Shown here one piece after another: positions 8,334-16,558 of a stretch of DNA of 64,000 bases. Source of the DNA: Methyloprofundus sp. (GTDB lineage Bacteria > Pseudomonadota > Gammaproteobacteria > Methylococcales > Methylomonadaceae); NCBI GenBank assembly GCA_016592635.1, contig AP023240.1, forward strand, positions 4,071,630-4,135,629. The letters are read 5' to 3'. The first letter of the stretch is position 1. Each line of letters starts with the position of its first letter. A model generated the notes under the pieces. That model worked only from the letters and a program-made list of their open reading frames with translations, searched no databases and was not told the origin of the DNA. A program made the position numbers and the translations under genes.

Positions 8334-9773
8334 ATGACAGCAGCGAATATTAAAGTATTTGTTTCTTATAAGTGGTGTGTTGAAGATGAAACGCAAATAG
8401 TTGCAAAGTTAGAGCCACTTTGTGAGCAACGAGGCATTGAGCTGATTTATGATAGAAATAAATTGCAGCACGGTGACTTGATTAACGAGTTTATGAAGGA
8501 GTTAGTTACAAGTGACCATATCATTACAATATTTAGTAAAGAATACTTAGAGTCTGAATACTGTATGTATGAATTATTGGAAATTTATCGTCGGAATGGA
8601 GCCAGTGATTTTCATAAAAGAATATATCCAATTATTGCTGATGATATGGTGCTTAGTGATTTTGACACGCAAGTAAAATATGTTGAGCATTGGGAGGAGG
8701 AAGAGAAAAGTGCAGGCTTAAAATTAGCAGGAGTAAAGCCAACGTCTATCATCCGCTTAAGGGAGAGACATAAAATTTATCAAAATATTTCTGATGAAAT
8801 TAATGATTTGATGGATTTTGCCGGGAATATACTTGTTAAACCCATTCACGGCCTTGAGCAAGAGAATTTTGCCTCCTTACTCGATAGAATTAAGCCAGTG
8901 GAAAGTCCTAACTCTTCAAAAACTCAAGAGGATCGGCTTTTTATAAATGAAGTACTTATTGCCATAGAAGATATTTTAATTGACTCAGAGTGTTTATATG
9001 GGGGGTTAATAAAAAAATATCGCTTATCAAAAAATGCAAGTGTTAAAGAAGTAAGCAAGGTAATAGAGGAACAATGTGAAAATGATATTACTGGCTTGAT
9101 TCGTATTATTACAAACTTAACAGTAGGTAGGCTGGAAAAATTTGAAAGAAAAAAATCGTATAACAAAGCAAGAAAACTACTTGATGCGGCTGAAAACTTA
9201 GTGGCACTGATTTCTGTATTAGGGATACCGCAGGAGCAGGCAAAAAAATTACATTCATCCTCACTATATATGGAGCTTTCTCAAGAAGCAGAAGGCAGTG
9301 CAGAAATTACGGTTGCTAGAAAAGGGCAGTCTTCTCCAAAATTTAGAAAGGGAAAGCCATATATTTTAGGAAAATATGCAGCAACAAGTAATGAAGTGCT
9401 TGAGAGCGGTATAGATGAAAGTAACGCCATTGATGAAGTGATAAAGCAAGTGTGTGCAAAAGTATTACCTAATGAAGATATTAATGTTGTTGGTGAGAAG
9501 TTTTTAAATAATCAGATTGGACTTGAATTAAAGCCGGATGATTTGAGGAAGAAAAATTATTACTTTCTTATATCTGCTAGTGAACTTGATAAGGGCAGTG
9601 TTTTTACTAACTCAAGTGTGATTGATGAGCTAAAGAAGCGGCTCCCCAAATTACCCATTATCACTCTAAAATATAAAAATAACTCATTAGGGTATGTTAC
9701 TTCTGACCGCCTATTGATGGGGGAGATTTATAATTTTTACAAAGAAATAAATAATCCTAAATTCAAGCAATGA
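8334..9773 (+). CDS. TIR-domain protein, probable effector of a conflict system
   Basis: TIR domains of bacterial defence systems typically hydrolyse NAD+ or make cyclic ADP-ribose signals upon activation. From ATG 8334 (preceded by AGGGAGA) the protein has 479 residues. The TIR domain spans about residues 1-140: KVFVSYKW at the first strand, IELIYDRNKL, then SDHIITIFSKEYLESEYCMYEL, whose last Glu is at the position of the catalytic glutamate of NADase TIRs. The remaining 340 residues are helical then alpha/beta, and I cannot assign them. They probably couple the effector to its partners. The stop overlaps the next start (ATGA), so it is translationally coupled to the MoxR ATPase. This is the first gene of the 8.3-13.8 kb operon. 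Confidence 0.88.
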   Translation: MTAANIKVFVSYKWCVEDETQIVAKLEPLCEQRGIELIYDRNKLQHGDLINEFMKELVTSDHIITIFSKEYLESEYCMYELLEIYRRNGASDFHKRIYPIIADDMVLSDFDTQVKYVEHWEEEEKSAGLKLAGVKPTSIIRLRERHKIYQNISDEINDLMDFAGNILVKPIHGLEQENFASLLDRIKPVESPNSSKTQEDRLFINEVLIAIEDILIDSECLYGGLIKKYRLSKNASVKEVSKVIEEQCENDITGLIRIITNLTVGRLEKFERKKSYNKARKLLDAAENLVALISVLGIPQEQAKKLHSSSLYMELSQEAEGSAEITVARKGQSSPKFRKGKPYILGKYAATSNEVLESGIDESNAIDEVIKQVCAKVLPNEDINVVGEKFLNNQIGLELKPDDLRKKNYYFLISASELDKGSVFTNSSVIDELKKRLPKLPIITLKYKNNSLGYVTSDRLLMGEIYNFYKEINNPKFKQ

Positions 9774-10783
9774 ATAATACAATTCAACAATATATAAAAT
9801 CAAATCTAGATAAACTCAATAAGGTAGAGGAAATCCCACTCCTTGAATATGCCTCATGGCCTAAATCCCATCATCAATTTGACTTCCAAAGCTTAAACGC
9901 CTTAAAAGCGGCCTTAGCAGCGCAAAGGCCCTTATTGCTAAGAGGTGAGCCAGGCACGGGTAAAAGTCAGTTAGCACGAGCTGCTGCAGTGGCTTTAAAT
10001 CGTCTATTTGTGTATGAGGTGGTCAATGCGCATACTGAAAGCCAAGACTTACTCTGGCGTTTTGATGCAGTAGGCCGTTTGGCAGAAGCGCAAACTTTAC
10101 AAGGGCATAACTGCACACCAGAGCAATTAAAAAAAACACTAGACACTAAACGCTACATATCACCAGGGCCATTATGGTGGAGTTTAAGTTATGAATCGGC
10201 TGAAAAGGTGTATAGAGATAGTCAATATCAATTAATACAACCTGAGAAGCCCGCTAACTGGCAAGCAGGGCAGGGTAGTGTCTTGTTAATTGATGAAATT
10301 GATAAAGCTAATGCTGAACTACCTAATGGCTTATTAGAAATCATGGGTAATAATGCGGTGAGTATTCCTTGGCTAAAAACCACGATTGGCGGTAACAATA
10401 CAGTGCCTCCTTTAGTGATTATTACCACGAATGAAGAGCGAGAATTGCCTGCCGCTTTTGTACGTCGGTGTTTGGTCTTACAGGTTGAATTACCTCGTGC
10501 AGAGGGAGCTTTAATTGATTGCCTAGTGGAGCGAGCCGAATTACATTTTTCTGGTAAATGTAGTAAAAACGTACGTCAAACAGCAGCAGAACAATTAATC
10601 AAAGACCGACAACGTGCAAAAGAGATTGGGGTCACGATGCCGGGACAAGCAGAGTATTTGGATATGATTCGTGCTTTAAGTGTCCTTGGTACATCGGAAA
10701 CGGAGCAACTAGATATGTTGCAGGCAATACATCAGTTTGCGCTGTGTAAGTACCCTACGATGCTAGATTATGATGATGAATGA
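9770..10783 (+). CDS. MoxR-type AAA+ ATPase of the conflict cassette
   Basis: The 337-residue AAA+ protein has Walker A GEPGTGKSQLARA (about residues 64-76), Walker B SVLLIDEIDKAN (about 167-178), sensor-1 VIITTNEER (about 215-223) and an arginine-finger region AAFVRRCLV. This layout is that of MoxR family ATPases, which act as chaperone-like remodellers together with a vWA-domain partner. It starts inside the stop of the TIR gene (ATGA). Bases 10784-10907 separate it from the vWA/FGE gene and hold no other gene. I infer that it controls assembly or release of the TIR effector. Confidence 0.9.
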   Translation: MNNTIQQYIKSNLDKLNKVEEIPLLEYASWPKSHHQFDFQSLNALKAALAAQRPLLLRGEPGTGKSQLARAAAVALNRLFVYEVVNAHTESQDLLWRFDAVGRLAEAQTLQGHNCTPEQLKKTLDTKRYISPGPLWWSLSYESAEKVYRDSQYQLIQPEKPANWQAGQGSVLLIDEIDKANAELPNGLLEIMGNNAVSIPWLKTTIGGNNTVPPLVIITTNEERELPAAFVRRCLVLQVELPRAEGALIDCLVERAELHFSGKCSKNVRQTAAEQLIKDRQRAKEIGVTMPGQAEYLDMIRALSVLGTSETEQLDMLQAIHQFALCKYPTMLDYDDE

Positions 10784-10907
10784 GATAGGAGGGGTAAAGT
10801 GTAACGATATGCAAAGTCGTGCAGTGAAGCCGATCAAGTGGCGTGGTAATGTTGCGTATCACTACGTAATCAATTTTATGGTAATTCAGTATAGGAATCA
10901 CTAGAGC

Positions 10908-13847
10908 ATGCGACCCAAAGCAAGTATTAGTCGTGCTGATTTACTATGGGGTTTTGCGGCTGTTGATAAAGAGCAGAGGCAAGCGCTAGCTGAGCTATTA
11001 GGTTTTGAAGAAAAAGTTGATAAAAAGCAGCTAGTCGGAGAGGTTACTCTCAATATACAGCCCATATCGCATACTTCATACAGTACTACCTTAAATTTGG
11101 AAGTACCCGAACATGTTAATAGTAAAAGAAATATAAACCTACCTGCTTACTACCGCATCACTAAGATACAGCGCGACCCAAATGCTGAACAAAATGAAAA
11201 GCAAGACTTACGGCCAGAGTGGCTCCAACATGCTAAACCAGATTATTTCAGTAAAACTGAATTATCTATTCCGCAAATGCATCGCAGGAAACCGCAATAT
11301 CAGCCCTTAGTGACTTGGGCGCGTTTATGGCCATTTCTCTATCAAGTACTCGGTGCTGAGAAGAGTAGCAGCAAAGCAGATTTAAATAAATTGGTAGAGC
11401 AAGTTGCTGCTGGTAAAGTAATACGACAAGTCCTGCGACTACTACAGCAAACGTGGGCTGAATTTGCACATATATTGATTGATATAAACGAGAAAAACTT
11501 TCCCTTTCGTAATGACTTTTTTTATCTATGTCAGCAACTGCAACATTTACGCGGTGAGTATGGTTTAGATATTCAATATGTGGATGATATGCCAGGCGGG
11601 GATGTATTGCGCTATCAAAGCGGCCAAGCACAAAGAAGTGCTTGGCAAAATCCTGGTGCCAATAATCCATTGCTTATTTTGAGTGATTTAGGAATGCATG
11701 CTCAATCACGACGCACATTGTATGACTGGTTAGTGTTTGGACAACAACTCAAACAACACGGCTGTCGCCCAGTGGTGTTAATGCCTGTCGCGGCGCGCGA
11801 CCTCGATCCACGCTTATTGCAATATTTTACCTGTGTGGTTTGGGATAGAGCCAGCCAGCTCAAGTCGTTATCTTTATTGCCTGTTCAGACCTCCGTACCT
11901 TCGACTAGCACTCCCATAGATTTATTAACTTACTTCGCTGCGGCTGTGCGTGTTGATACAGGGTTGGTGCGTGCGATACGCCATTTATTATCAGTACAAT
12001 ATGATATAGGGCATGAGGTTGCCTTGTGGCAAAATACGGCTGTGCATTCTGTTAATGAGCAATGGGCTTGGCAAGTAGATAGGCGTATTGAGCACCTGCA
12101 AAAGCTGGCCAAAGCTATTTTGCAATTACCAAGTAATAAGCAGCAACAATTATTGAAACTTATGGGGCAATATCATGCACTGCTACCTGAAGAGTTATAC
12201 TTTGAAATGATGGCGACATTTTTACAAATAGAAGAGCTTCGGAGATTATTACCAGCAGAAGTACAGGCGGCCACTCAGGCTTTTATGGCAAATTTGATTA
12301 AAACTTATGTCGTCAACTCAGAGCACCAAGGTTTCAATAATTATGCTCAGCGTTATTTAGCACGTCATGATAACGCACAGTGCCGCGCAACCAATAAATA
12401 TACGCATGCTTTATATGTGTTTGCGACAGCAAGACAAGCAAGCAACACACAAATAGAGTGGCCAAAGGATATTAAACTGGCGGATGTGCATGCATTACTT
12501 AGCATTAAGCAGCAAGCTAAAACATATTTATTAAGGCAACAAGGGCAACACTTGCAATTGATTAGCAAAGCATTATTGCAACAGAATAGTAATGATTGGG
12601 AGATAGGAGTAACGTTAGCCAGTTTATTGCTAACTCAGCAGCAAATAGGGTCTTTACAGTTTACGAGCAATGGTGAACAACATGCCAATGTAGAGATGGG
12701 CGAACTAATTGACTTAGGCATACTGAATACGGGAGTGTATCAATTACAAGTTGGTCAAGGGATTTTTAGTATAGAAGCGAGCTTACCATTAGAGAGGGCA
12801 CCGTGGGTATTTACGCAAGCAATGAGTGTTACCACAGGGAGTTATGTTGAAAGTCAGGATCAGCAAGGTAATGTATATCGTTGGTATTGGCACTTACCTA
12901 GTTGGCATCAGAAGCAGGGAGCACTGCGGGGTGTTTGGTATTCTGCTAGACCTAAAACAAGCATAATCCCCACTTGGGCAGAGAGTGGCGGCAGAGATCA
13001 ATATGGCATTTATGCAGATATAAACGTTAAAGGTGTAGAGCTGCGTATGCGCTGGATAGAGCCAGGAACTTTTTTAATGGGTTCACCCGAAAATGAAGCT
13101 GAGAGGCATAGTTGGGAAAACCAACATCAAGTCACTTTAACGCAAGGTTACTGGTTAGCTGATAGTACCGTCACTCAAGAACTGTGGGTAGCAGTAATGG
13201 GAGAGAATCCGAGTCATTTTAAAGGGGATAACTTACCTGTTGAACGAGTAAGCTGGGAGAATGCACAAACCTTTATCACTAAATTAAATAAGCTACAGCC
13301 ATTATTGCATCTCTGTTTACCAAGTGAAGCCCAATGGGAATATGCCTGTCGTGCAGGCACGGTGACTCCCTTTTACTTTGGTGATAATATTAGCCCTGAA
13401 CAAGTGAATTATGACGGTACAGAGCCTTATGCAAAGGGAAAAGAAGGCGAGTATAGACAGCAAACAGTACCCGTAAAAAGCTTAGTAGTTAATAGTTGGG
13501 GCTTATACGAAATGCACGGTAACGTCTGGGAATGGTGTCAAGACACATGGCAGGCACATTTGACAGAGTCTGCACTAGATCCACTAGTCGTTGATAGTAG
13601 CGATAGCCGAGTTGTGCGTGGTGGTTCGTGGAACTACTTTGGCTGGTTCGTGCGTTCTGCTATGCGCAGCCTCAACTCGCCTGCTAAGCGTTTCAGCAAT
13701 ACCGGGTTTCGTCTTGCCCGAGGTCATCAAGCTCAGCCAGATAGGAAAAGTAAGTCTATTCCATCCGGCAGTTTAGACAGGCGCGTGCCGGAGCAGCGAC
13801 AGTCTAAATTGCTGGATGGAATAGGAAAGTTATTGAGGAGAAAGTAA
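10908..13847 (+). CDS. vWA-like / formylglycine-generating-enzyme-like fusion protein, DGR-type variable C-terminus
   Basis: The 979-residue multidomain protein has an N-terminal 250 residues of unknown fold. A vWA-like segment follows near residues 250-320 (PLLILSDLGMHAQSR, then GCRPVVLMPVAARDLD), resembling the SAV_2336-type partners of MoxR ATPases. A long helical middle comes next. A C-terminal FGE-sulfatase (SUMF1, C-type-lectin fold) domain begins near residue 714 (RWIEPGTFLMGSP, CLPSEAQWEYACRAG, NSWGLYEMHGNVWEW). Residues 901-937 form a variable region of DGR type (RVVRGGSW...TGFRLA). I infer that the FGE fold is used for ligand recognition rather than catalysis, making this the sensor of the TIR-MoxR cassette. 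The last 40 residues are encoded by a hairpin element. The start at 10908 has a weak ribosome site. Confidence 0.85.
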   Translation: MRPKASISRADLLWGFAAVDKEQRQALAELLGFEEKVDKKQLVGEVTLNIQPISHTSYSTTLNLEVPEHVNSKRNINLPAYYRITKIQRDPNAEQNEKQDLRPEWLQHAKPDYFSKTELSIPQMHRRKPQYQPLVTWARLWPFLYQVLGAEKSSSKADLNKLVEQVAAGKVIRQVLRLLQQTWAEFAHILIDINEKNFPFRNDFFYLCQQLQHLRGEYGLDIQYVDDMPGGDVLRYQSGQAQRSAWQNPGANNPLLILSDLGMHAQSRRTLYDWLVFGQQLKQHGCRPVVLMPVAARDLDPRLLQYFTCVVWDRASQLKSLSLLPVQTSVPSTSTPIDLLTYFAAAVRVDTGLVRAIRHLLSVQYDIGHEVALWQNTAVHSVNEQWAWQVDRRIEHLQKLAKAILQLPSNKQQQLLKLMGQYHALLPEELYFEMMATFLQIEELRRLLPAEVQAATQAFMANLIKTYVVNSEHQGFNNYAQRYLARHDNAQCRATNKYTHALYVFATARQASNTQIEWPKDIKLADVHALLSIKQQAKTYLLRQQGQHLQLISKALLQQNSNDWEIGVTLASLLLTQQQIGSLQFTSNGEQHANVEMGELIDLGILNTGVYQLQVGQGIFSIEASLPLERAPWVFTQAMSVTTGSYVESQDQQGNVYRWYWHLPSWHQKQGALRGVWYSARPKTSIIPTWAESGGRDQYGIYADINVKGVELRMRWIEPGTFLMGSPENEAERHSWENQHQVTLTQGYWLADSTVTQELWVAVMGENPSHFKGDNLPVERVSWENAQTFITKLNKLQPLLHLCLPSEAQWEYACRAGTVTPFYFGDNISPEQVNYDGTEPYAKGKEGEYRQQTVPVKSLVVNSWGLYEMHGNVWEWCQDTWQAHLTESALDPLVVDSSDSRVVRGGSWNYFGWFVRSAMRSLNSPAKRFSNTGFRLARGHQAQPDRKSKSIPSGSLDRRVPEQRQSKLLDGIGKLLRRK
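13608..13718 (+). other. DGR-like variable region VR1
   Basis: This segment encodes residues 901-937 of the vWA/FGE protein. Compared codon by codon with VR2 (16125-16235), the differing amino acids fall at codons AAC/AGC, TAC/AAC, AGC/TAC, CTC/CGC, AAC/GAC, AAG/GAG, TTC/GAT, AGC/ggC and AAT/AGC. Nearly all changes are at bases 1 and 2 with a constant third base, as expected when AAC/AAT/AAG codons of a template are randomised at adenines. The flanking codons are conserved. Confidence 0.72.
13756..13824. repeat. 23-bp stem hairpin 38 bases after VR1
   Basis: Bases 13756-13778 pair with 13802-13824 over 23 positions with two G-T pairs and no other mismatch, around the loop 13779-13801 that contains CGTGCCGGAGCAG. 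It lies inside the last codons of the vWA/FGE gene. DGR targets carry a hairpin or cruciform shortly after the variable region that helps target recognition. A homologous, weaker hairpin with the same loop sequence sits at the same distance from VR2. Confidence 0.75.
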
Positions 13848-13926
13848 TGCAATATCATTTTTTTAATATTCCTGCGATAGATTCTGCAATAGAGTCACAA
13901 AATTTTAATGAGTTTTAATCGTTCCC

Positions 13927-13938
13927 ACGCTCCAGCGT
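13927..13938 (+). repeat. Left target-site duplication of the IS at 13939-15342 (REP core)
   Basis: ACGCTCCAGCGT here and again at 15343-15354 flank the IS exactly. It is 12 bp, fitting the 9-12 bp duplications of IS4-family elements, and it is the core of the REP palindrome. The element therefore inserted into a REP. Confidence 0.82.
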
Positions 13939-15342
13939 CACTGCCATTAAGTTAAGGAAAATTTGTTAAAAAACAAGGATAATATAGGCATTTTATGATA
14001 ATAATGGTTAAAAAAGTCAAGCAATAAATAAAAGTCGAGTTCAACTTAAAAATGAAGCATTTACAAAAAGTCACCGAGTTTCGGAAAAGGATTTTACTCG
14101 AAATCGTAGTTTGCCGTTTGCATTATTAATGGTCTTAATGATGAGAAAAAGTGTTAAATCAGTGCAAAATGTAGTGAATGAAGCGATGAGCTGGCTAGAT
14201 TTACCACCTGTAACGGCCAGTGCTTATTCGCAAGCACGTTATAAGCTTAAGCACACTGCATTTATAGAACTCAACCAAACCGCTATAGTTGAAACGGTGT
14301 ATGGTGGTGATGGCGACTATCATAAATTCTGGGGTTTTCGGGTCTTGGCAATTGATGGTTCAAAAGTTGTTTTGCCGAATACAGAAGATGTCCGAGAAGA
14401 ATTTGGCACGATTTCTTATTCAAATGGCAAGGATAGTGAAATAATAGGGCAGCATCCCTATGCACTCGCCTCGGTGCTCTATGATGTATTGAATCGAGTG
14501 GCAATTGATGCACGTTTGGGCAGAGCGAGAGCTTATGAAATTGATTTGGCGGTTGAGCATTTAGCTCATACACAAGCAAAAGATTTGTTGACGATGGACA
14601 GGAACTACCCATCTTATCGAATGCTGGCTGAATTGACTCAATCTCGGAGAGATTATGTTATTCGTTGTTCGGCGGCCTCGTTTGCAGTAGCAAGAAAAAT
14701 GCTAAAAGGTGAAGGAAAAGAAAGCCAAACGGCAACACTTAAGCCTTGTGCTGAGCAAATGTCCATTATTCGTAAATTAGGCCTACCTGTTTCACTTAAG
14801 GTACGCTTTGTACGGGTTAAGTTGAGTACTGGTGAAAATGAAGTTTTAGTGACTTCCTTACATAATGAAAAGTACTATCCGAGTGCTGATTTTGCTGAGC
14901 TATATTATTTGCGCTGGGGAATTGAAACCTTTTATGGGTTGTTAAAAACTCGGTTAGGGCTGGAAAATTTTACGGGAACTCAGGCAGAGGCAGTGAAGCA
15001 GGATTTTCATTCAAGTGTATATTTAACGGGGCTTGAGTCAATATTAACGGATGCTGCACAGAAACAACTAGATGCCAAAGAAACAAAATACCCACAGATC
15101 GTTAACCGCTCGGTATCGTTTAATGCCATCAAAAATCATGCGTTCGATTTATTGCTTGGAGACACTGAGACCAACTTCATAGAGGAAAAGCTGACGGCAC
15201 TATTTTTAACTAATCCCACCATTGAACGAAAGCACCGCAACCCGCCTCGTAAAAAATCATCTGCGAGGCGCTTGCTGAATTTTCATAAGCGGCAGAAAAA
15301 GCATTGTTTTTAAAAGAAATATCTCTTAACTTAATGGCAGTG
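13939..15342 (+). mobile_element. IS4-family insertion sequence (1404 bp)
   Basis: Terminal inverted repeats CACTGCCATTAAGTTAAG (13939-13956) and its complement ending at 15342 bound the element, which is flanked by the 12-bp repeat ACGCTCCAGCGT. It carries one DDE transposase gene. It lies between the two FGE/DGR-target genes. The same termini bound the 134-bp MITE at 22760-22893. Confidence 0.9.
14111..15313 (+). CDS. IS4-family DDE transposase (N-terminus unclear)
   Basis: The 400-residue frame from TTG 14111 includes the first DDE Asp in RVLAIDGSKVVLPN, a second Asp in LLTMDRNYPSY, and the Y-(2)-R-(3)-E-(6)-K signature of IS4 transposases in YYLRWGIETFYGLLK. Transposase-like sequence continues in the same frame upstream to about 14012 (FTKSHRVSEKDFTRNRS, then LPFALLM) without any ATG, GTG or TTG. 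An ATG at 14004 in another frame encodes MVKKVKQ and then stops. The N-terminus is therefore either frameshifted or uses a non-standard start, so this copy may be inactive. The C-terminal basic tail ends KRQKKHCF. Confidence 0.85.
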   Translation: MPFALLMVLMMRKSVKSVQNVVNEAMSWLDLPPVTASAYSQARYKLKHTAFIELNQTAIVETVYGGDGDYHKFWGFRVLAIDGSKVVLPNTEDVREEFGTISYSNGKDSEIIGQHPYALASVLYDVLNRVAIDARLGRARAYEIDLAVEHLAHTQAKDLLTMDRNYPSYRMLAELTQSRRDYVIRCSAASFAVARKMLKGEGKESQTATLKPCAEQMSIIRKLGLPVSLKVRFVRVKLSTGENEVLVTSLHNEKYYPSADFAELYYLRWGIETFYGLLKTRLGLENFTGTQAEAVKQDFHSSVYLTGLESILTDAAQKQLDAKETKYPQIVNRSVSFNAIKNHAFDLLLGDTETNFIEEKLTALFLTNPTIERKHRNPPRKKSSARRLLNFHKRQKKHCF

Positions 15343-15438
15343 ACGCTCCAGCGTGGGAATGCATGCTTGAACGCTCCGCGTTCCAGAACATGACGCTGGA
15401 GCGTCGTAAACTGAATTCCCACGCTGGAGCATGGGAAC
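15343..15438. repeat. REP-type palindrome cluster
   Basis: This run begins with the right target duplication ACGCTCCAGCGT. It continues through alternating inverted units (GTGGGAATGC, ACGCTCCGCGTTCC, TGACGCTGGAGCGTC, TTCCCACGCTGGAGC). The FGE gene at 15453 starts 14 bases later, so this array supplies its 5' leader. Confidence 0.8.
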
Positions 15439-15452
15439 TATGGTGATACCGT

Positions 15453-16262
15453 ATGCAAATGAAAACTTACCCACAAAATTTTCCCGAAGCTTGGGCCAGT
15501 GCTTGGGGGGAGGATGAATTTGGCTTGTGGATGGCGTTTACTTATAAAAATGTACAACAAATTTTTCGCTGGATAGAGCCAGGTACTTTTTTAATGGGCT
15601 CACCCGAAAATGAAGCTGAGAGATTTGGTGATGAAGATCAACACCAAGTCACTTTAACGCAAGGTTATTGGCTGGCGGATAGCACTGTCACCCAAGAGCT
15701 GTGGATGGCGGTAATGGGAGAGAATCCGAGTCATTTTAAAGAGGATAACTTACCTGTTGAGCAAGTAAACTGGGATGATGCACAAGTATTTATCACTAAA
15801 TTAAATAAGCTACAGCCCTTATTGAATTTATGTTTACCGAGTGAAGCCCAATGGGAATATGCCTGTCGTGCAGGGACGGTGACTCCCTTTTATTTTGGGG
15901 AAAATATCACCCCTGAACAAGTCAATTATAAAGGTACAGTGCCTTATGCAAAGGGAAAGCAAGGCGAGTATAGACAGCAAACAGTACCCGTAAAAAGCTT
16001 AGCAGCTAATAGTTGGGGCTTATACGAAATGCACGGTAACGTATGGGAATGGTGTCAGGATACATGGCAAGAACACTTAGCTGAGTCTGTGCGTGACCCA
16101 CTAGTAGTTGATAGTAGCGGTTCCCGAGTTGTACGTGGTGGCTCGTGGAGCAACTTTGGCTGGTTCGTGCGTTCTGCTATGCGTTACCGCGACTCGCCAG
16201 CGGAGCGTGATGGCAGCACCGGCTTTCGTCTTGCCCTAGGTCATCCAGTTTCAAGTAAATAA
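15453..16262 (+). CDS. FGE-sulfatase (SUMF1-like) domain protein with DGR-type variable region
   Basis: This 269-residue protein is a stand-alone FGE-like domain. Residues 38-269 align closely with the C-terminal domain of the 979-residue protein (RWIEPGTFLMGSPENEAER, GYWLADSTVTQELW, CLPSEAQWEYACRAGTVTPFYFG, NSWGLYEMHGNVWEWCQDTW). The family includes formylglycine-generating enzymes, but the same C-lectin-like fold is used for binding in DGR-diversified proteins. Residues 225-261 are VR2. It probably arose by duplication of the neighbouring domain, and the IS now separates the two genes. No helix or signal peptide is seen. I infer a diversified recognition module for the TIR-MoxR cassette. 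Confidence 0.85.
   Translation: MQMKTYPQNFPEAWASAWGEDEFGLWMAFTYKNVQQIFRWIEPGTFLMGSPENEAERFGDEDQHQVTLTQGYWLADSTVTQELWMAVMGENPSHFKEDNLPVEQVNWDDAQVFITKLNKLQPLLNLCLPSEAQWEYACRAGTVTPFYFGENITPEQVNYKGTVPYAKGKQGEYRQQTVPVKSLAANSWGLYEMHGNVWEWCQDTWQEHLAESVRDPLVVDSSGSRVVRGGSWSNFGWFVRSAMRYRDSPAERDGSTGFRLALGHPVSSK
16125..16235 (+). other. DGR-like variable region VR2
   Basis: This homologue of VR1 lies at the 3' end of the FGE gene and encodes RVVRGGSWSNFGWFVRSA and onward to GFRLA. The variable codons are AGC, AAC, TAC, CGC, GAC, GAG, GAT, GGC and AGC where VR1 has AAC, TAC, AGC, CTC, AAC, AAG, TTC, AGC and AAT. This is the pattern expected of adenine-directed mutagenesis. Confidence 0.72.
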
Positions 16263-16273
16263 GGTAAGCTTAG

Positions 16274-16318
16274 CCAGCCCGAACAGCCACGTGCCGGAGC
16301 AGTGGCAGTTTGGACGGG
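16274..16318. repeat. Imperfect hairpin after VR2, homologous to the one after VR1
   Basis: Bases 16274-16290 and 16302-16318 pair at 12 of 17 positions around the loop GTGCCGGAGCA. The loop and the downstream GGATGGAAT are shared with 13756-13824. It begins 39 bases after VR2, against 38 after VR1. It lies just outside the coding sequence here. Confidence 0.6.
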
Positions 16319-16352
16319 CGGTGGATGGAATTAAGTGCTATGTCTCACATTA

Positions 16353-16392
16353 TAGTTGGTGTAGGTTGTGGGTGAGGCACGAACCCCAACTA
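16353..16392. terminator. Weak hairpin between the FGE gene and dnaN
   Basis: TAGTTGG (16353-16359) can pair with CCAACTA (16386-16392). The rest of 16263-16574 contains the post-VR2 hairpin and a REP copy, and otherwise nothing I recognise; no dnaA fragment is seen. Confidence 0.3.
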
Positions 16393-16504
16393 TTTACTGA
16401 TTAATTATTGCCACATCCCGAGACCTTGAAGGTCGTATTTCCCCGTTCTACCCAGCCAGTCAAAAACAGGTTAAAATAGCTTTTTAAAGTCAAGTTTCTC
16501 AGTG

Positions 16505-16558
16505 TGTGACGCTGGAGCATCACTGGCTGCATTCCCACGCTGGGGCGTGTGGAACGAT
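16505..16558. repeat. REP-type palindrome upstream of dnaN
   Basis: TGACGCTGGAGCATCA followed by ATTCCCACGCTGGGGCGTGTGGAA-type sequence, in the orientation opposite to the 8186 copy. It ends 16 bases before the dnaN start codon, so the dnaN promoter must lie within or upstream of the repeat. Confidence 0.78.

Noticed and set aside
13591..13776. A 61-codon alternate-frame protein over VR1
   Set aside because: It overlaps the conserved FGE domain in another phase and has no ribosome site.
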